Assembly: GCA_005888335.1 (NCBI GenBank)
Contig: VAWY01000017.1
Location: 1-34,184 of the forward strand
DNA length: 34,184 nucleotides
From: Actinomycetota bacterium
GTDB lineage: Bacteria; Actinomycetota; Thermoleophilia; Solirubrobacterales; Solirubrobacteraceae
Direction of reading: 5' to 3'
Part shown: positions 1 through 8,025 of the stretch, piece after piece
How positions within the stretch are numbered: position 1 is the first letter of the stretch
How the letters are laid out: every line of letters begins with the position of its first letter
Notes under the pieces: model-generated
What the model was told of the DNA's origin: nothing
Seen by the model: the letters and a program-made list of their open reading frames with translations, nothing else
Databases searched by the model: none
Position numbers and translations under genes: made by a program

Positions 1-1552
1 CAGAAGCGGCCGACATAGTCGGGGGCGAAGAAGCTCGTGTACGTCTCGCCCGACTCGATCTCGACCTCGAAGGCGGCGTCCGGCGAGGCGCCGGTGTCAC
101 CGATGTAGCCGCCGTAGCGCGCCAGCGCCCGCAGGACGGCCTTCTTCCACGGCGGCGCGTCGAGGCCGTCGATAGCCGCGTCGCTGTAGTCGAGGCGCAA
201 CCGCGTGCCGATCGCCGGCGTCGCGGCGTGCCGCGAACAGGCGAACCCGAGCCCTCCGGCCGGCGGGACGAAGCCGTCGGCGCAGTCGACGACCAGGAAC
301 AGCGCGTGGTCGATCTCGCCGGCGAGCAGCTCCGGCGCCCGCACGATCCCGGCGGCCAGGCCGAAGTGCGCCGCGGTCGCGTCCGAGCCGAGCCCGTAGG
401 CGAGGTCGTCGGCGGGCCCGGTGCGTCCGCCGGCGCTCGTGCGGATCGGGCGCCCGTCGCCGGGCAGCGCGGGCGCGATGCGGCCCTTCCCGCCGACCTG
501 CCAGAGGTCGTACTCGTCGCCGGTCGTGTCCTCGAGGACGGCGAGAGCTCCGGGCACGCGTAGCGCAGGCAGCGCACGCGTGAGGCGCGGTCGATCCAGC
601 TCGCCGTGTAGAGCGGGTGCTGGTAGTCGCCCGACGCCCAGGCCGGATCGCTCGTGGCCGACGGCAGGCCGTAGATCATCTGCGGCGGCCCGCGGGCGGC
701 CAGGCGGGCGACGACCGCGGCGGAGTCCGGCGCGAGCGGCGCGCCGGGCCGCAGCGGCTGGTCGAACGCGCTGCCGTCGAGGTAGGGCCGCCAGCACGCG
801 GGGCGCCAGGGAGCGCCGAGGCCGACGCGCAGGTCGACGTCCGGGCAGCGCCGCCCGAGACCGGCGGCATGGTGGGCGGCGACCGCGGCGCGCGGCAGCG
901 CCGCGCGGTAGACGGCGACGTCGTCGAGTCGCCCGCGCAGGCCGCCGCCGAGGACGATCGGCTGGGCGGTCTTGTCGAGCGCGCCGGCGAGCGCGCGGCG
1001 GGCGCGCGCGGCGCCGTTGAGGTACAGCCGCTCCGTGCGCCCGTCGAAGGTGCCGACCAGGTGCACGGTCCGGCCGGCCCGCACGGCGCCGGGTGCGGTG
1101 GCGAGCCGGCGGACGCGTCCGCGCGCCCACAGGCGCAGCACCGCGCGACCGGCGCGCGTGAAGCCGATCGCGTACTGGCCCGGCTTGCCGGCGAGCGTCG
1201 CCGCGTTGGCCACGGCGTCCGGGCGCGTCCAGACCTCCAGCGAGACCGCGGCGGTCGGGTTCAGCGCCGGGGAGTTCGGCACCACGGTCGCGCCCGTCCG
1301 CCCGTCGTAGCGGGCGCTGCGGCCGCCCGGCACGAGCGGCGCCGCGCCCGCGTGGACGCCGCCCTGGTGCAGGCCGGCGCCGCTGGTGCGCAGGTCGGCG
1401 GTCTGCGGGCCGGCGGGCTCGTTGAAGGCCCAGAAGCCCGCCAGCGCCGGCTCGGCGAGCACGGTGTCCGCGTACGGCGGCGCGGCGCCCGCGGGCGGCG
1501 GCGTCGAGGCGAGCAGGGCGCAGACGGCGGCGGCGAGCGGGGCGCGGCGCAC
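1..1552 (-). CDS. Secreted LamG/concanavalin-like domain protein, partial and apparently frameshifted
   Basis: The gene starts at GTG 1552 and runs off the left edge. The first residues (MRRAPLAAAVCALLAS...PAGA) form a signal peptide. The next ~190 residues look like a laminin-G/concanavalin-A-like jelly roll: GFWAFNE near the start, a VSLEVWTRP strand, LVGTFDG, LYLNG, and a closing GRLDDVAVYRAAL. This fold binds carbohydrate or protein ligands outside the cell. From 1552 down to about 560 one frame has the strong G/C third positions of a real gene. From about 545 to 1 the G/C-third-position signal moves to another frame, which reads AVLEDTTGDEYDLW and later APPWKKAVLRALARYGGYIG. This fits a 1-nt deletion (or 2-nt insertion) at about 541-560. 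The original frame stays open to the edge, so the shift is inferred from codon usage alone. An in-frame GTG at 557 could instead start a second product. Ligand and role are unknown. Confidence 0.6.
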   Translation of the reverse strand, partial: MRRAPLAAAVCALLASTPPPAGAAPPYADTVLAEPALAGFWAFNEPAGPQTADLRTSGAGLHQGGVHAGAAPLVPGGRSARYDGRTGATVVPNSPALNPTAAVSLEVWTRPDAVANAATLAGKPGQYAIGFTRAGRAVLRLWARGRVRRLATAPGAVRAGRTVHLVGTFDGRTERLYLNGAARARRALAGALDKTAQPIVLGGGLRGRLDDVAVYRAALPRAAVAAHHAAGLGRRCPDVDLRVGLGAPWRPACWRPYLDGSAFDQPLRPGAPLAPDSAAVVARLAARGPPQMIYGLPSATSDPAWASGDYQHPLYTASWIDRASRVRCLRYACPELSPSSRTRPATSTTSGRSAGRAASRPRCPATGARSARAPADAPGPPTTSPTGSARTRPRRTSAWPPGSCGRRSCSPARSTTRCSWSSTAPTASSRRPEGSGSPVRGTPRRRRSARGCASTTATRLSTASTRRRGRRPSCGRWRATAATSVTPAPRRTPPSRSRSSRARRTRASSPPTMSAAS

Positions 1553-1558
1553 CCGGCC

Positions 1559-1564
1559 ACTATC
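1559..1564 (-). promoter_or_regulatory. Possible -10 element (GATAGT) for the LamG gene
   Basis: On the minus strand GATAGT lies 6 nt before the GTG at 1552. This resembles the TAnnnT-to-start spacing seen at other genes in this window and would give a leaderless mRNA. The first base differs from TAnnnT and no clear -35 is visible. Confidence 0.3.
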
Positions 1565-1645
1565 GCGCCACGTGGCGCGTGAAGCGGCCGGCGGCCTGAC
1601 CACGCGACTCACCGGAAAGTGGACCGGCGATCGAGGCGGCCGACC

Positions 1646-1651
1646 TAGACT
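1646..1651 (+). promoter_or_regulatory. -10 element (TAGACT) of glpD, leaderless type
   Basis: TAGACT ends 8 nt before the GTG start at 1660, so transcription would begin at or next to the start codon. No Shine-Dalgarno sequence precedes the GTG, which agrees. No convincing -35 hexamer is seen at 16-18 nt. Confidence 0.45.
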
Positions 1652-1659
1652 CCCGCGGC

Positions 1660-3306
1660 GTGATCGCGCGCGAAGCCGCCCTGGACGCGCTCAGCTCCGA
1701 CACGTTCGATCTCGTCGTCGTCGGCGGCGGGATCACCGGCGCCGGCGTCGCCCTCGACGCCGCCGCGCGCGGCTACTCGGTCGCGCTCGTCGAGAAGGCC
1801 GACTACGCGGCGGGGACCTCGAGCCGCTCGAGCAAGCTCGTCCACGGCGGCCTGCGCTACCTGCAGAACTTCGACCTCGGGCTCGTGCGCGAGGCGCTGC
1901 TCGAGCGCCAGCTGCTCGTCACACTCGCGCCCCACCTCGTCCGCCCGCTGCGCCTTGTCGTCCCCGCCTTCGAGAGCGCGCGCCCCGACCGCCTCGTGGG
2001 CGTCGGCCTGAACCTCTACGACGTGATGTCGGTCGACAAGCTGCGCGGACGCCTGCGCCGGCGCGACGACGACAGCTCGTGGTCGCCCGATCGCCATCGG
2101 GTCATCACCGGCGAGGAGGTCGTCGAGCTGCTCCCCGCGCTCGCCGGCCGCCAGCCGACCTCCGGCTACCTCTTCTACGACTGCCAGACCGACGACGTGC
2201 GCCTCGTCTTCACCGTCCTCGGCGAGGCGGAGCGCTTCGGCGCGGTCATGGCCAACCGCGTCGAGGTCACCGATCTCGTGCCCGAGGGCGTGCGCGCGGT
2301 CGACCGCGAATCCGGCGACGACTTCGTCATCCGCGCCGCCAACGTCGTCAACGCCACCGGCGTCTGGGCCGATCGCCTGCGCCCCGACGAGCTGCACGAC
2401 GAGGCCGAGGTGCCGACGATCCGCCCGAGCCGCGGGACGCACGTCACGGTCTCGTCCGAGGCCGTCCCGCTGGTGGCCGGGGCGATCGTCCCCGCGGGGG
2501 GCGGGCGCTCGATCTTCGCGCTGCCCTGGCTCGGGCGCACGCTGCTGGGCACGACCGACAACGACTACGAGGGCGACCTCGACCACATCCCCGCCGACCC
2601 GGCCGACGTCGACTACATCCTCGACGCCGCGAACGCGTTCTTCGGCCGCGATCTCACCCCGGACGAGATCACCGGCGCGTACGCGGGCGTGCGCCCGCTG
2701 ATCTCCACGGGCGACCCGAAGAAGTCCGTCGACATCTCGCGCAAGGCCGAGCTCTACGAGACCTCGAGCGGGATGATCACCATCACCGGCGGCAAGCTGA
2801 CCACGTTCCGGCGGATGGCCAAGATGGCCGTCGACCGCCTCGTCGAGCGCGAGGCGCGCGACGCGCCCTGCCGCACCCACGAGATCCCGCTCGGGCTGCC
2901 CGTCGACCCCGACGACCTGCGCCGCGTCGAGGGCGTGCCGGACGACTCCTACCGCGCGCTGGCCGCCCGCTACGGGTTCGCGGCCCACGACGTCCTGCGC
3001 GTGGCGGCGGAGCGCGGCGAGCTCGCCCAGCCCGTCGTCGACGGACTGCCCGACCTGCTCGCCGAGGTCGCCTTCGCCGCCCGGCGCGAGCAGGCGCTCA
3101 CCGTCGGCGACGTCCTGCTGCGGCGCACCCGTCTCGGGCTGCTGGCCGCCCGCGAGCTCGACGACGGCCCCGCCCGCCGCGTCGCCGCCGCCCTCGGCGC
3201 CGAGCGCGGGTGGGACGGCCCCCGCATCGAAGCCGAGGTCGATCGGTGGCGGGCCGAGTCGACCGCCGAGGGCCTCGTCGTCCGAACGGAAACCCGTCCC
3301 CAGTAA
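1660..3306 (+). CDS. glpD: Aerobic glycerol-3-phosphate dehydrogenase
   Basis: 548 residues, the usual GlpD size. The enzyme oxidises sn-glycerol 3-phosphate to dihydroxyacetone phosphate with FAD and passes electrons to quinone at the membrane. Visible marks are the FAD Rossmann motif VVGGGITGAG (residues 20-29), the GlpD signature GTSSRSSKLVHGGLRYL (52-68), a later TGVWADRL segment, and a C-terminal alpha-helical DAO_C-like region from about residue 400. The GTG at 1660 puts the FAD motif about 20 residues in, as expected, and sits 8 nt after a -10-like TAGACT. The gene diverges from the LamG gene. The next gene follows 66 nt later with its own Shine-Dalgarno, so co-transcription is possible but not shown. 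No glpK or glpF is in view. Confidence 0.93.
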   Translation: MIAREAALDALSSDTFDLVVVGGGITGAGVALDAAARGYSVALVEKADYAAGTSSRSSKLVHGGLRYLQNFDLGLVREALLERQLLVTLAPHLVRPLRLVVPAFESARPDRLVGVGLNLYDVMSVDKLRGRLRRRDDDSSWSPDRHRVITGEEVVELLPALAGRQPTSGYLFYDCQTDDVRLVFTVLGEAERFGAVMANRVEVTDLVPEGVRAVDRESGDDFVIRAANVVNATGVWADRLRPDELHDEAEVPTIRPSRGTHVTVSSEAVPLVAGAIVPAGGGRSIFALPWLGRTLLGTTDNDYEGDLDHIPADPADVDYILDAANAFFGRDLTPDEITGAYAGVRPLISTGDPKKSVDISRKAELYETSSGMITITGGKLTTFRRMAKMAVDRLVEREARDAPCRTHEIPLGLPVDPDDLRRVEGVPDDSYRALAARYGFAAHDVLRVAAERGELAQPVVDGLPDLLAEVAFAARREQALTVGDVLLRRTRLGLLAARELDDGPARRVAAALGAERGWDGPRIEAEVDRWRAESTAEGLVVRTETRPQ

Positions 3307-3357
3307 GTTCGAAACTTCCGCGCCCGAGACGGGTTGTGTCCCGGGTTGCCCGCCGCC

Positions 3358-3364
3358 AAGGAGG
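3358..3364 (+). promoter_or_regulatory. Strong Shine-Dalgarno (AAGGAGG) that fixes a TTG start
   Basis: A perfect AAGGAGG lies 8 nt before TTG 3373. It selects this TTG over the upstream in-frame TTG at 3334, which would put ten or more non-signal residues before the signal peptide. Such a strong site is rare in this window. Confidence 0.75.
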
Positions 3365-3372
3365 AGCCTCAG

Positions 3373-5244
3373 TTGCCTCGCCGCCGTCTGATCGCCGTCT
3401 TCGTCGTCGCCACCGCGCTGATCGCGCCGGGCGCCGCGCGCGCCGGGGTCTTCCCCAGCGAGGTGATCGACGGGCCCAGCGCGGACATCGTCCGCGTCGG
3501 CGACGTGGACCTGGCCCGCGACGGGACCGGCGGGGTGGTCTACGCGCGCAAGGACGGCGGGACCGACCACATCTTCCTCGCCCGGCTGTTCGCGGGCGCC
3601 TGGCAGCCGCCCGAGCGCATCGACGTCGGGCTCGACGCCGCGGGCTCGGCGCCCGCGGTCGCCGCCTCCGACGGGGGACGCCTGGCGATCGCCTTCGTCA
3701 GCGGCGGCTCGCTCTACGCCGTCGTCCGGCCCGCCGGCGACGCCCCTCTCGGCGCGCCGCAGCTCATCGGCGCCCCGGGGAGCTCGCCCGCGATCGACAT
3801 GTCGATCAACGGCGCGGCCTACATCACCTACACCTCGGGCTCCGACGTCCGCGCCGCGCGGCTGGACAGGACCTCGACCACCTTCAACGAGCTCGGCGCC
3901 GTCCTCGACGTCGATCCCTCCCAGCCCGCCGGCGACACGCCGGGCCGGCGCTCCGACGTGGCGATCTCGGCCGACGGCACCGGGCTGGCCGTGTGGGGCG
4001 AGCGCGGCGCCGACGGCCAGAACCACGTCTACGCCCGTCGCCTGTACGACGGCACCATCTCGACGGCGCCGCAGGACCTCACGCTGAGCACCTACCAGGG
4101 CCATACCGCGGGCAGCGCCGACTCGCCCGACGTCGACATCGAGGACGACTCGAGCTACGCCTGGGTCGTCTTCCGCCAGACCCTCGACGGCACGCCGCGC
4201 GCGATCGCCCGCCGCCTGGTGGGCTCGGCCTTCGGGGACCCGGCCATCGTCGACTCGCAGGGGTTCCCGGCGACCGAGGGCGTCGACGCGCCCGCCCTCG
4301 ACCTCAACGGCACCGGCGGCGGCCTCGTGGTGACCTCCGGCAGCTCGTCGCACGCCGTCTACGTGTCGCCGCTCGAGGACGACTCGTTCAGCAAGGGCGC
4401 CATCCGCGCTGACGCCACACCGGTCGACATCGTCGGCTCGGACCCGCTGGCGGGCGTCGCGCAGAGCGGCAACGGCTTCGTGAGCTGGCTGCAGTCGACC
4501 GGCTCGGGGGATCCGGTGGCGCTGCGCGGCCGCCTGTGGGACGTCAAGGCCGGCCTCCAGGCCGAGACGCCGCTGACCAACCCCGACCTCGGCCCGGTCG
4601 ACACGTCCGCGGGGTACGACGCCGCAGCGGACCGCGTCGACGACGCCGCCGTCGTGGCCATCCAGGGCACGGGCGCCGATCGCCGGCTCGTCGCCGGGAT
4701 GATCGACCGCCCGCCGAGCGGCTTCGTCGGGTTCACCACGCAGAAGGTTCGCCGCTTCAAGGCCCTTCGCTGGGGCGCCGCGTTCGACCTCTGGGGGCAG
4801 CCGACGTACACCGTCGAGCTCGACGGCGCGCCGATCGGCCAGACGCAGCAGACCACGTATCTCCCGCCGCAGGGCATCCCCGACGGCATCCACCGCTGGC
4901 GGGTCACCGCCACCGACCGCCGGGGGCAGACGAGCGGCTCGCCGACGCGCCTGCTGCGCGTCGACAACACCCCGCCCACGCTCGTGGTGCGCGTGTCCGG
5001 GACCCGCCGCGCCGGGCGGCTGCTCAAGTTCCGCTTCGCCGCCGGCGACGTGCAGAACCCGGGCGCCTCCGGGCTGGCGCGGATCCGCGTCGTCTGGGGC
5101 GACGGGAGCGTGCCCGTGCTCACCGCCAAGACCGCCGTGCACCGATACCCGCGCGGGCGCTACACGCTGCGCGTGAGCGCGACCGACAAGGCGGGCAACT
5201 ACGTCATCGTGGCGAATCGCCTCGTCATCAAGAAGCGCAAGTGA
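3373..5244 (+). CDS. Secreted protein with propeller-like repeats and a C-terminal PKD/Ig-like domain, function unknown
   Basis: 623 residues from TTG 3373. Residues 1-24 are a signal peptide (MPRRRLIAVF, hydrophobic core, ARA cleavage before GVFPSE). The long middle part repeats beta-rich units with motifs such as DLARDGTGGVVYARK, VAASDGGRLAIAF and VAISADGTGLAVWGE. This is the pattern of blade-like strands in WD40/TolB-type or similar propellers. The last ~150 residues look like two Ig/PKD-like beta domains (HRWRVTATDRRGQTSG, then VVWGDGS and YTLRVSATDKAGN; WGDG is typical of PKD domains). It has no LPXTG and no C-terminal membrane anchor, so it is probably released or held non-covalently outside the cell. 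The 3' end overlaps folP by 4 nt (GTGA). I do not recognise a specific function. Confidence 0.75.
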   Translation: MPRRRLIAVFVVATALIAPGAARAGVFPSEVIDGPSADIVRVGDVDLARDGTGGVVYARKDGGTDHIFLARLFAGAWQPPERIDVGLDAAGSAPAVAASDGGRLAIAFVSGGSLYAVVRPAGDAPLGAPQLIGAPGSSPAIDMSINGAAYITYTSGSDVRAARLDRTSTTFNELGAVLDVDPSQPAGDTPGRRSDVAISADGTGLAVWGERGADGQNHVYARRLYDGTISTAPQDLTLSTYQGHTAGSADSPDVDIEDDSSYAWVVFRQTLDGTPRAIARRLVGSAFGDPAIVDSQGFPATEGVDAPALDLNGTGGGLVVTSGSSSHAVYVSPLEDDSFSKGAIRADATPVDIVGSDPLAGVAQSGNGFVSWLQSTGSGDPVALRGRLWDVKAGLQAETPLTNPDLGPVDTSAGYDAAADRVDDAAVVAIQGTGADRRLVAGMIDRPPSGFVGFTTQKVRRFKALRWGAAFDLWGQPTYTVELDGAPIGQTQQTTYLPPQGIPDGIHRWRVTATDRRGQTSGSPTRLLRVDNTPPTLVVRVSGTRRAGRLLKFRFAAGDVQNPGASGLARIRVVWGDGSVPVLTAKTAVHRYPRGRYTLRVSATDKAGNYVIVANRLVIKKRK

Positions 5245-6113
5245 TCATCCGCGCCGCCGGGCGCACGCTCGAGCTCGGCGACCGGCCGTGGCTCATGGGG
5301 ATCGTCAACGCGACGCCCGACTCGTTCTCGGACGCCGGCCGGCACCCCGACAAGGTCACCCTCGGCCTCGACCTGCTCGAGCAGGGCGCCGACCTGCTGG
5401 ACGTCGGCGGCGAGTCGGCGATCACCGGGCGCCCGCCGGTGGAGCCCGCCGAGGAGATCGCCCGGGTCGTGCCCGTCGTCGAGGCGCTGGCCGGGCATGG
5501 CGCGCTCGTCTCGGTCGACACCTACAAGCCGGCGGTCGCCGAGGCGGCGATCGCCGCCGGGGCGGTCATGGTCAACGACGTCAGCGGCCTGCGCGATCCC
5601 GAGTTGGCCGGCGTCTGCGCGCGCACCGGGGCCGCGCTGGTCGTCATGCACACGCGCGCCGCGCCCAAGCAGCGCCTGCAGGACCCCGGCCACTACGACG
5701 ACGTGGTCGCCGACGTCGTCGGCTTCCTGCGCGAGCGGATGGCGCTGGCGCGCGCGCGGGGGGTCGCCGAGGACCAGCTGGTCCTCGACCCCGGGCCGGA
5801 CTTCGCCAAGACGCCCGCGCAGACGATCGCGCTGCTGCGCCGGCTCGACGAGGTGCGCGCGCTCGGGCGACCGCTCCTGCTCGCCGCGTCGCGCAAGGAC
5901 TTCATCGGCGCGCTCACCCGCCGCCCTCCGCGCGAGCGCCTGGCGGGAACGCTGGCCGCGATCGCCTGGGGCGTCGAGCACGGCGCGGCGATCCTCCGTG
6001 TCCACGACGTGCGCGAGGTCGCCGACTTCCTGGTCGTGCGCGCGGCGCTGCGCGGCGACCTGGACGTCGCACCGGACCTCGCGCTGACGGAGGAGATCCG
6101 GCTGGAGCGCTGA
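5241..6113 (+). CDS. folP: Dihydropteroate synthase family protein
   Basis: 290 residues from GTG 5241, which overlaps the previous stop (GTGA). The TIM-barrel enzyme normally joins 6-hydroxymethyl-7,8-dihydropterin diphosphate to p-aminobenzoate in folate synthesis. Seen: MGIVNATPDSFSD (19-31), LLDVGGESA (52-60), SVDTYKP, MVNDVSG, VLDPGPDFAKT (181-191) and ASRKDFIG. Two signature motifs differ from the canonical enzyme. GGESTRPG is replaced by GGESAITG, losing the Thr-Arg of the pABA/sulfonamide loop, and DPGIGFGKT is replaced by DPGPDFAKT. The second change leans towards mycobacterial FolP2-type paralogues, which are not proven synthases. No folB, folK or folE lies nearby. Family assignment is firm; true synthase activity is less certain. 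Confidence 0.85.
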   Translation: MIIRAAGRTLELGDRPWLMGIVNATPDSFSDAGRHPDKVTLGLDLLEQGADLLDVGGESAITGRPPVEPAEEIARVVPVVEALAGHGALVSVDTYKPAVAEAAIAAGAVMVNDVSGLRDPELAGVCARTGAALVVMHTRAAPKQRLQDPGHYDDVVADVVGFLRERMALARARGVAEDQLVLDPGPDFAKTPAQTIALLRRLDEVRALGRPLLLAASRKDFIGALTRRPPRERLAGTLAAIAWGVEHGAAILRVHDVREVADFLVVRAALRGDLDVAPDLALTEEIRLER

Positions 6114-6120
6114 AAGGCGC

Positions 6121-6194
6121 TACCGTCCTGATCAATCGAGTCGCCGGCCGCTACCCCACGCGGCCGGAGCCCACCGACCAGCCAGGGAAAGGAG
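6121..6194 (+). promoter_or_regulatory. Leader of the Rho-like gene: -10 candidate, hairpin and Shine-Dalgarno
   Basis: TACCGT (6121-6126) is a possible -10 just after the folP stop, without a clear -35. An 8-bp perfect hairpin follows (CCGGCCGC at 6144-6151 with GCGGCCGG at 6160-6167, 8-nt loop). AAAGGAGA (6188-6195) then lies about 6 nt before the ATG at 6201. The leader would be about 70 nt. Known rho genes are often autoregulated through their leaders; whether this hairpin acts in that way is inference. Confidence 0.45.
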
Positions 6195-6200
6195 ACCGCC

Positions 6201-7436
6201 ATGTCCGTCCTGGATCGCAGCAGCCTCGAGGACAGCCCGCTCGCCGACCTGCACGCGCTCGCCTCCGAGCTCGGCATCGACGGCTACCGCCGGCTGCGCA
6301 AGGCCGACCTCATCGACGCGATCCTCGCCCGCCAGGGCGGCGAGAACGGCGCCGGCACAGTCGAGGACGCCGCTGCGGACGCCGAGGCCGCCGAGCGCCC
6401 GCGCCGCGGCCGGCGCGGTCGCCGGGGCGGGCGTGCGCGCCGTGACGCCGACGAGGGCGAGGGGGAGGCCGAGGCCGAGGCCGAGGCCGAGGGACCGGTC
6501 GCCAAGGTCGCAGACACCGAGCCCGCCGAGCGCGTCGCCGAGGGCGTCGTCGAGTTGCTCGGCAACGGCTCGGGCTTCCTGCGCGTGTCGCCGCCCGACC
6601 CCAGCGACGACGACGTCTACATCTCGGCCGCGCAGGTGCGCCGCTGCGAGCTCGTCTCGGGCGACCGCGTCGGCGGGCCGGTGCGCCCGCCGCGGCGCTC
6701 GGAGCGCTATCCGTCGCTCATCCGCGTCGACACCATCAACGGCAAGGCGGCCGACGAGGTCGCCGAGGGGATCCACTTCGACGACCTTCCCGCGGCCTTC
6801 CCGACGCAGCGCTTCGCGCTGAACTCCGACGACCCGACGCTCAAGGCGATCGAGTGGCTCACGCCGCTCGGGCGCGGCTCGCGCGCGGTCATCGCCGGCG
6901 GCCCGCGCGCGGGCAAGAGCGAGGCGCTGCGGCGGATCGCCGCCGCGCTCGCCGCCCAGGACGGCGTGGACGTCACCGTCGTGCTCGCCGGGGTGCGCCC
7001 GGAGGAGATCGGCGACTGGAAGGAGCACGGGCCGGGCGAGCCGGCGGTCGCCCTGTCGTTCGCCGCGTCGCACGACGCGCAGTCGCAGGCGGTCGAGCGC
7101 GCGGTGGAGACCGCCAAGCGGATCGCCTCGCGCGGCGGCGACGCCGTCCTCGTGCTCGACACGCTCGACGGCCTGCACCCCCACGCGGCGCGCAAGATCC
7201 TCGCGGCCGCGCGCGACATCGTCGACGGCGGCTCGCTGACGATCATCGCGACGGCGAGCAAGCCGGTCGGCGGCGAGACGACGGTCATCGCGCTCGACGC
7301 GGCGCTGACCTCGACGGGGCGCTTCCCGGCGCTCGATCTCGGGGCGAGCGGGACGCTGCGTCCGGAGCTCCTGGTCGGCGAGGCGGGCGCGGACGCGATC
7401 GCCCAGGCGCGGGCGCAGGCGCTGGGCGTCAGCTAA
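6201..7436 (+). CDS. rho: Divergent Rho-family transcription factor lacking Q-loop, R-loop and C-terminal region
   Basis: 411 residues from ATG 6201. Order: Rho-N/SAP-like helices (residues 10-45, LADLHALASELGIDGYRRLRKADL), an Arg-rich then Glu/Ala-rich linker (60-100), a cold-shock RNA-binding domain (115-180, GSGFLRV, ISAAQVRRCELVSGDRV, RPPRRSERYPSL), and a RecA-type motor. The P-loop is GGPRAGKSE (233-241). The catalytic-Glu strand is retained as GVRPEEI (264-270). Walker B is VLVLDTLDGL. Against E. coli Rho as I remember it, about 24 residues between Walker B and the GAARN helix are missing, and they hold the Q-loop. The R-loop stretch (GSKMDEV...FKGTGNMELH) is replaced by a short GGETTVIALDA. 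The last ~50 residues after the SGT-R-EELL motif are also absent. RNA binding and NTP binding are plausible; canonical translocation and termination are doubtful. A full-length rho may exist elsewhere in the genome. Confidence 0.8.
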   Translation: MSVLDRSSLEDSPLADLHALASELGIDGYRRLRKADLIDAILARQGGENGAGTVEDAAADAEAAERPRRGRRGRRGGRARRDADEGEGEAEAEAEAEGPVAKVADTEPAERVAEGVVELLGNGSGFLRVSPPDPSDDDVYISAAQVRRCELVSGDRVGGPVRPPRRSERYPSLIRVDTINGKAADEVAEGIHFDDLPAAFPTQRFALNSDDPTLKAIEWLTPLGRGSRAVIAGGPRAGKSEALRRIAAALAAQDGVDVTVVLAGVRPEEIGDWKEHGPGEPAVALSFAASHDAQSQAVERAVETAKRIASRGGDAVLVLDTLDGLHPHAARKILAAARDIVDGGSLTIIATASKPVGGETTVIALDAALTSTGRFPALDLGASGTLRPELLVGEAGADAIAQARAQALGVS

Positions 7437-7897
7437 CGCGGGACGTACGCGACGCGGCCCCACGAGGGCTCAGGGGCGAGCTCGATCGGCTCGCCGCCGC
7501 GTTCGGGCTGCACGTAGGCGAACGACTGCGTGCGCGGGTTGAAGGCCACGTCGAGCTCGCCCTCCTTGACGCGCTGGTCCAGCCACGCCGAGCGGAAGAC
7601 CAGCCGGCGCAGCCAGTGCACGAGCGACCGGTCCGCCGGGCCGACCAGCTCGGGCCAGCAGTCGTTGACGTGCTCGCCCAGCGCCGAGCTCGGGTCCGGG
7701 ATCTCGCCGTTGACGGCGAGGTTGACGAGGTCCTCCAGCTCGGCGTCGCCCAGGCGCCCGCCGACGAAGGCGAGCTTCATCGCGGCTTGCTCGCAGCGCT
7801 CTGAGAAGTCCCGCTCGTTGAAGGTGAAGCGCAGCTCGCCGTACTCGAGGACGAAGTCGTCTCCGGAGTCGTAGTTGCCGCGCTTTCGGGTCTCCAT
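7433..7897 (-). CDS. Conserved-looking hypothetical protein
   Basis: 154 residues from ATG 7897, converging on the Rho-like gene with a 4-nt overlap of 3' ends. It begins METRKRGNYDSGDDFVLEYG and is mostly acidic. A middle helical part (FSERCEQAAMKLAFV, AELEDLVNLAVNGEIPD) is followed by WLRRLVFRSAWLDQRV and a beta-rich tail. It has no signal peptide, membrane segment or familiar catalytic motif. Codon use matches the neighbours, so it is probably a real gene. I do not recognise the family. It diverges from the SDR gene across a 128-bp region with an inverted repeat. Confidence 0.65.
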   Translation of the reverse strand: METRKRGNYDSGDDFVLEYGELRFTFNERDFSERCEQAAMKLAFVGGRLGDAELEDLVNLAVNGEIPDPSSALGEHVNDCWPELVGPADRSLVHWLRRLVFRSAWLDQRVKEGELDVAFNPRTQSFAYVQPERGGEPIELAPEPSWGRVAYVPR

Positions 7898-7912
7898 AGG
7901 CAGGGGAAATCG

Positions 7913-7946
7913 CGAACGCCGGCGGCCTGTGCGGCTCCGGCGTTCG
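7913..7946. promoter_or_regulatory. Inverted repeat in the divergent intergenic region
   Basis: Perfect 10-bp arms, CGAACGCCGG (7913-7922) and CCGGCGTTCG (7937-7946), flank a 14-nt spacer. The repeat lies between the unknown minus-strand gene (start 7897) and the SDR gene (start 8026). In the minus-strand transcript it would be a leader hairpin close to the start codon; as DNA it could be an operator. A TACGAT (minus strand, 7967-7972) upstream is a possible -10 for the minus gene. Confidence 0.4.
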
Positions 7947-8012
7947 AAGCGTCGAGATCGTACGCGCGAGTCCTTCCCCGCGTCTGCCCCTGCAGCACAA
8001 GTTGCAGTGAAC

Positions 8013-8018
8013 TAGCCT
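8013..8018 (+). promoter_or_regulatory. -10 element (TAGCCT) of the SDR gene, leaderless type
   Basis: TAGCCT ends 7 nt before GTG 8026. There is no Shine-Dalgarno. Transcription would start at about the first base of the GTG. Confidence 0.45.
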
Positions 8019-8025
8019 GACGCGC

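Noticed and set aside
3334..3372. TTG 3334 as start of the secreted protein
   Set aside because: It would bury the signal peptide and ignore the perfect Shine-Dalgarno before TTG 3373.
1645..5142. 1165-residue open frame on the minus strand opposite glpD and the secreted protein gene
   Set aside because: It is a shadow: stop codons are rare in GC-rich DNA, the frame has no recognisable domain, and the plus-strand genes have clear families and codon bias.
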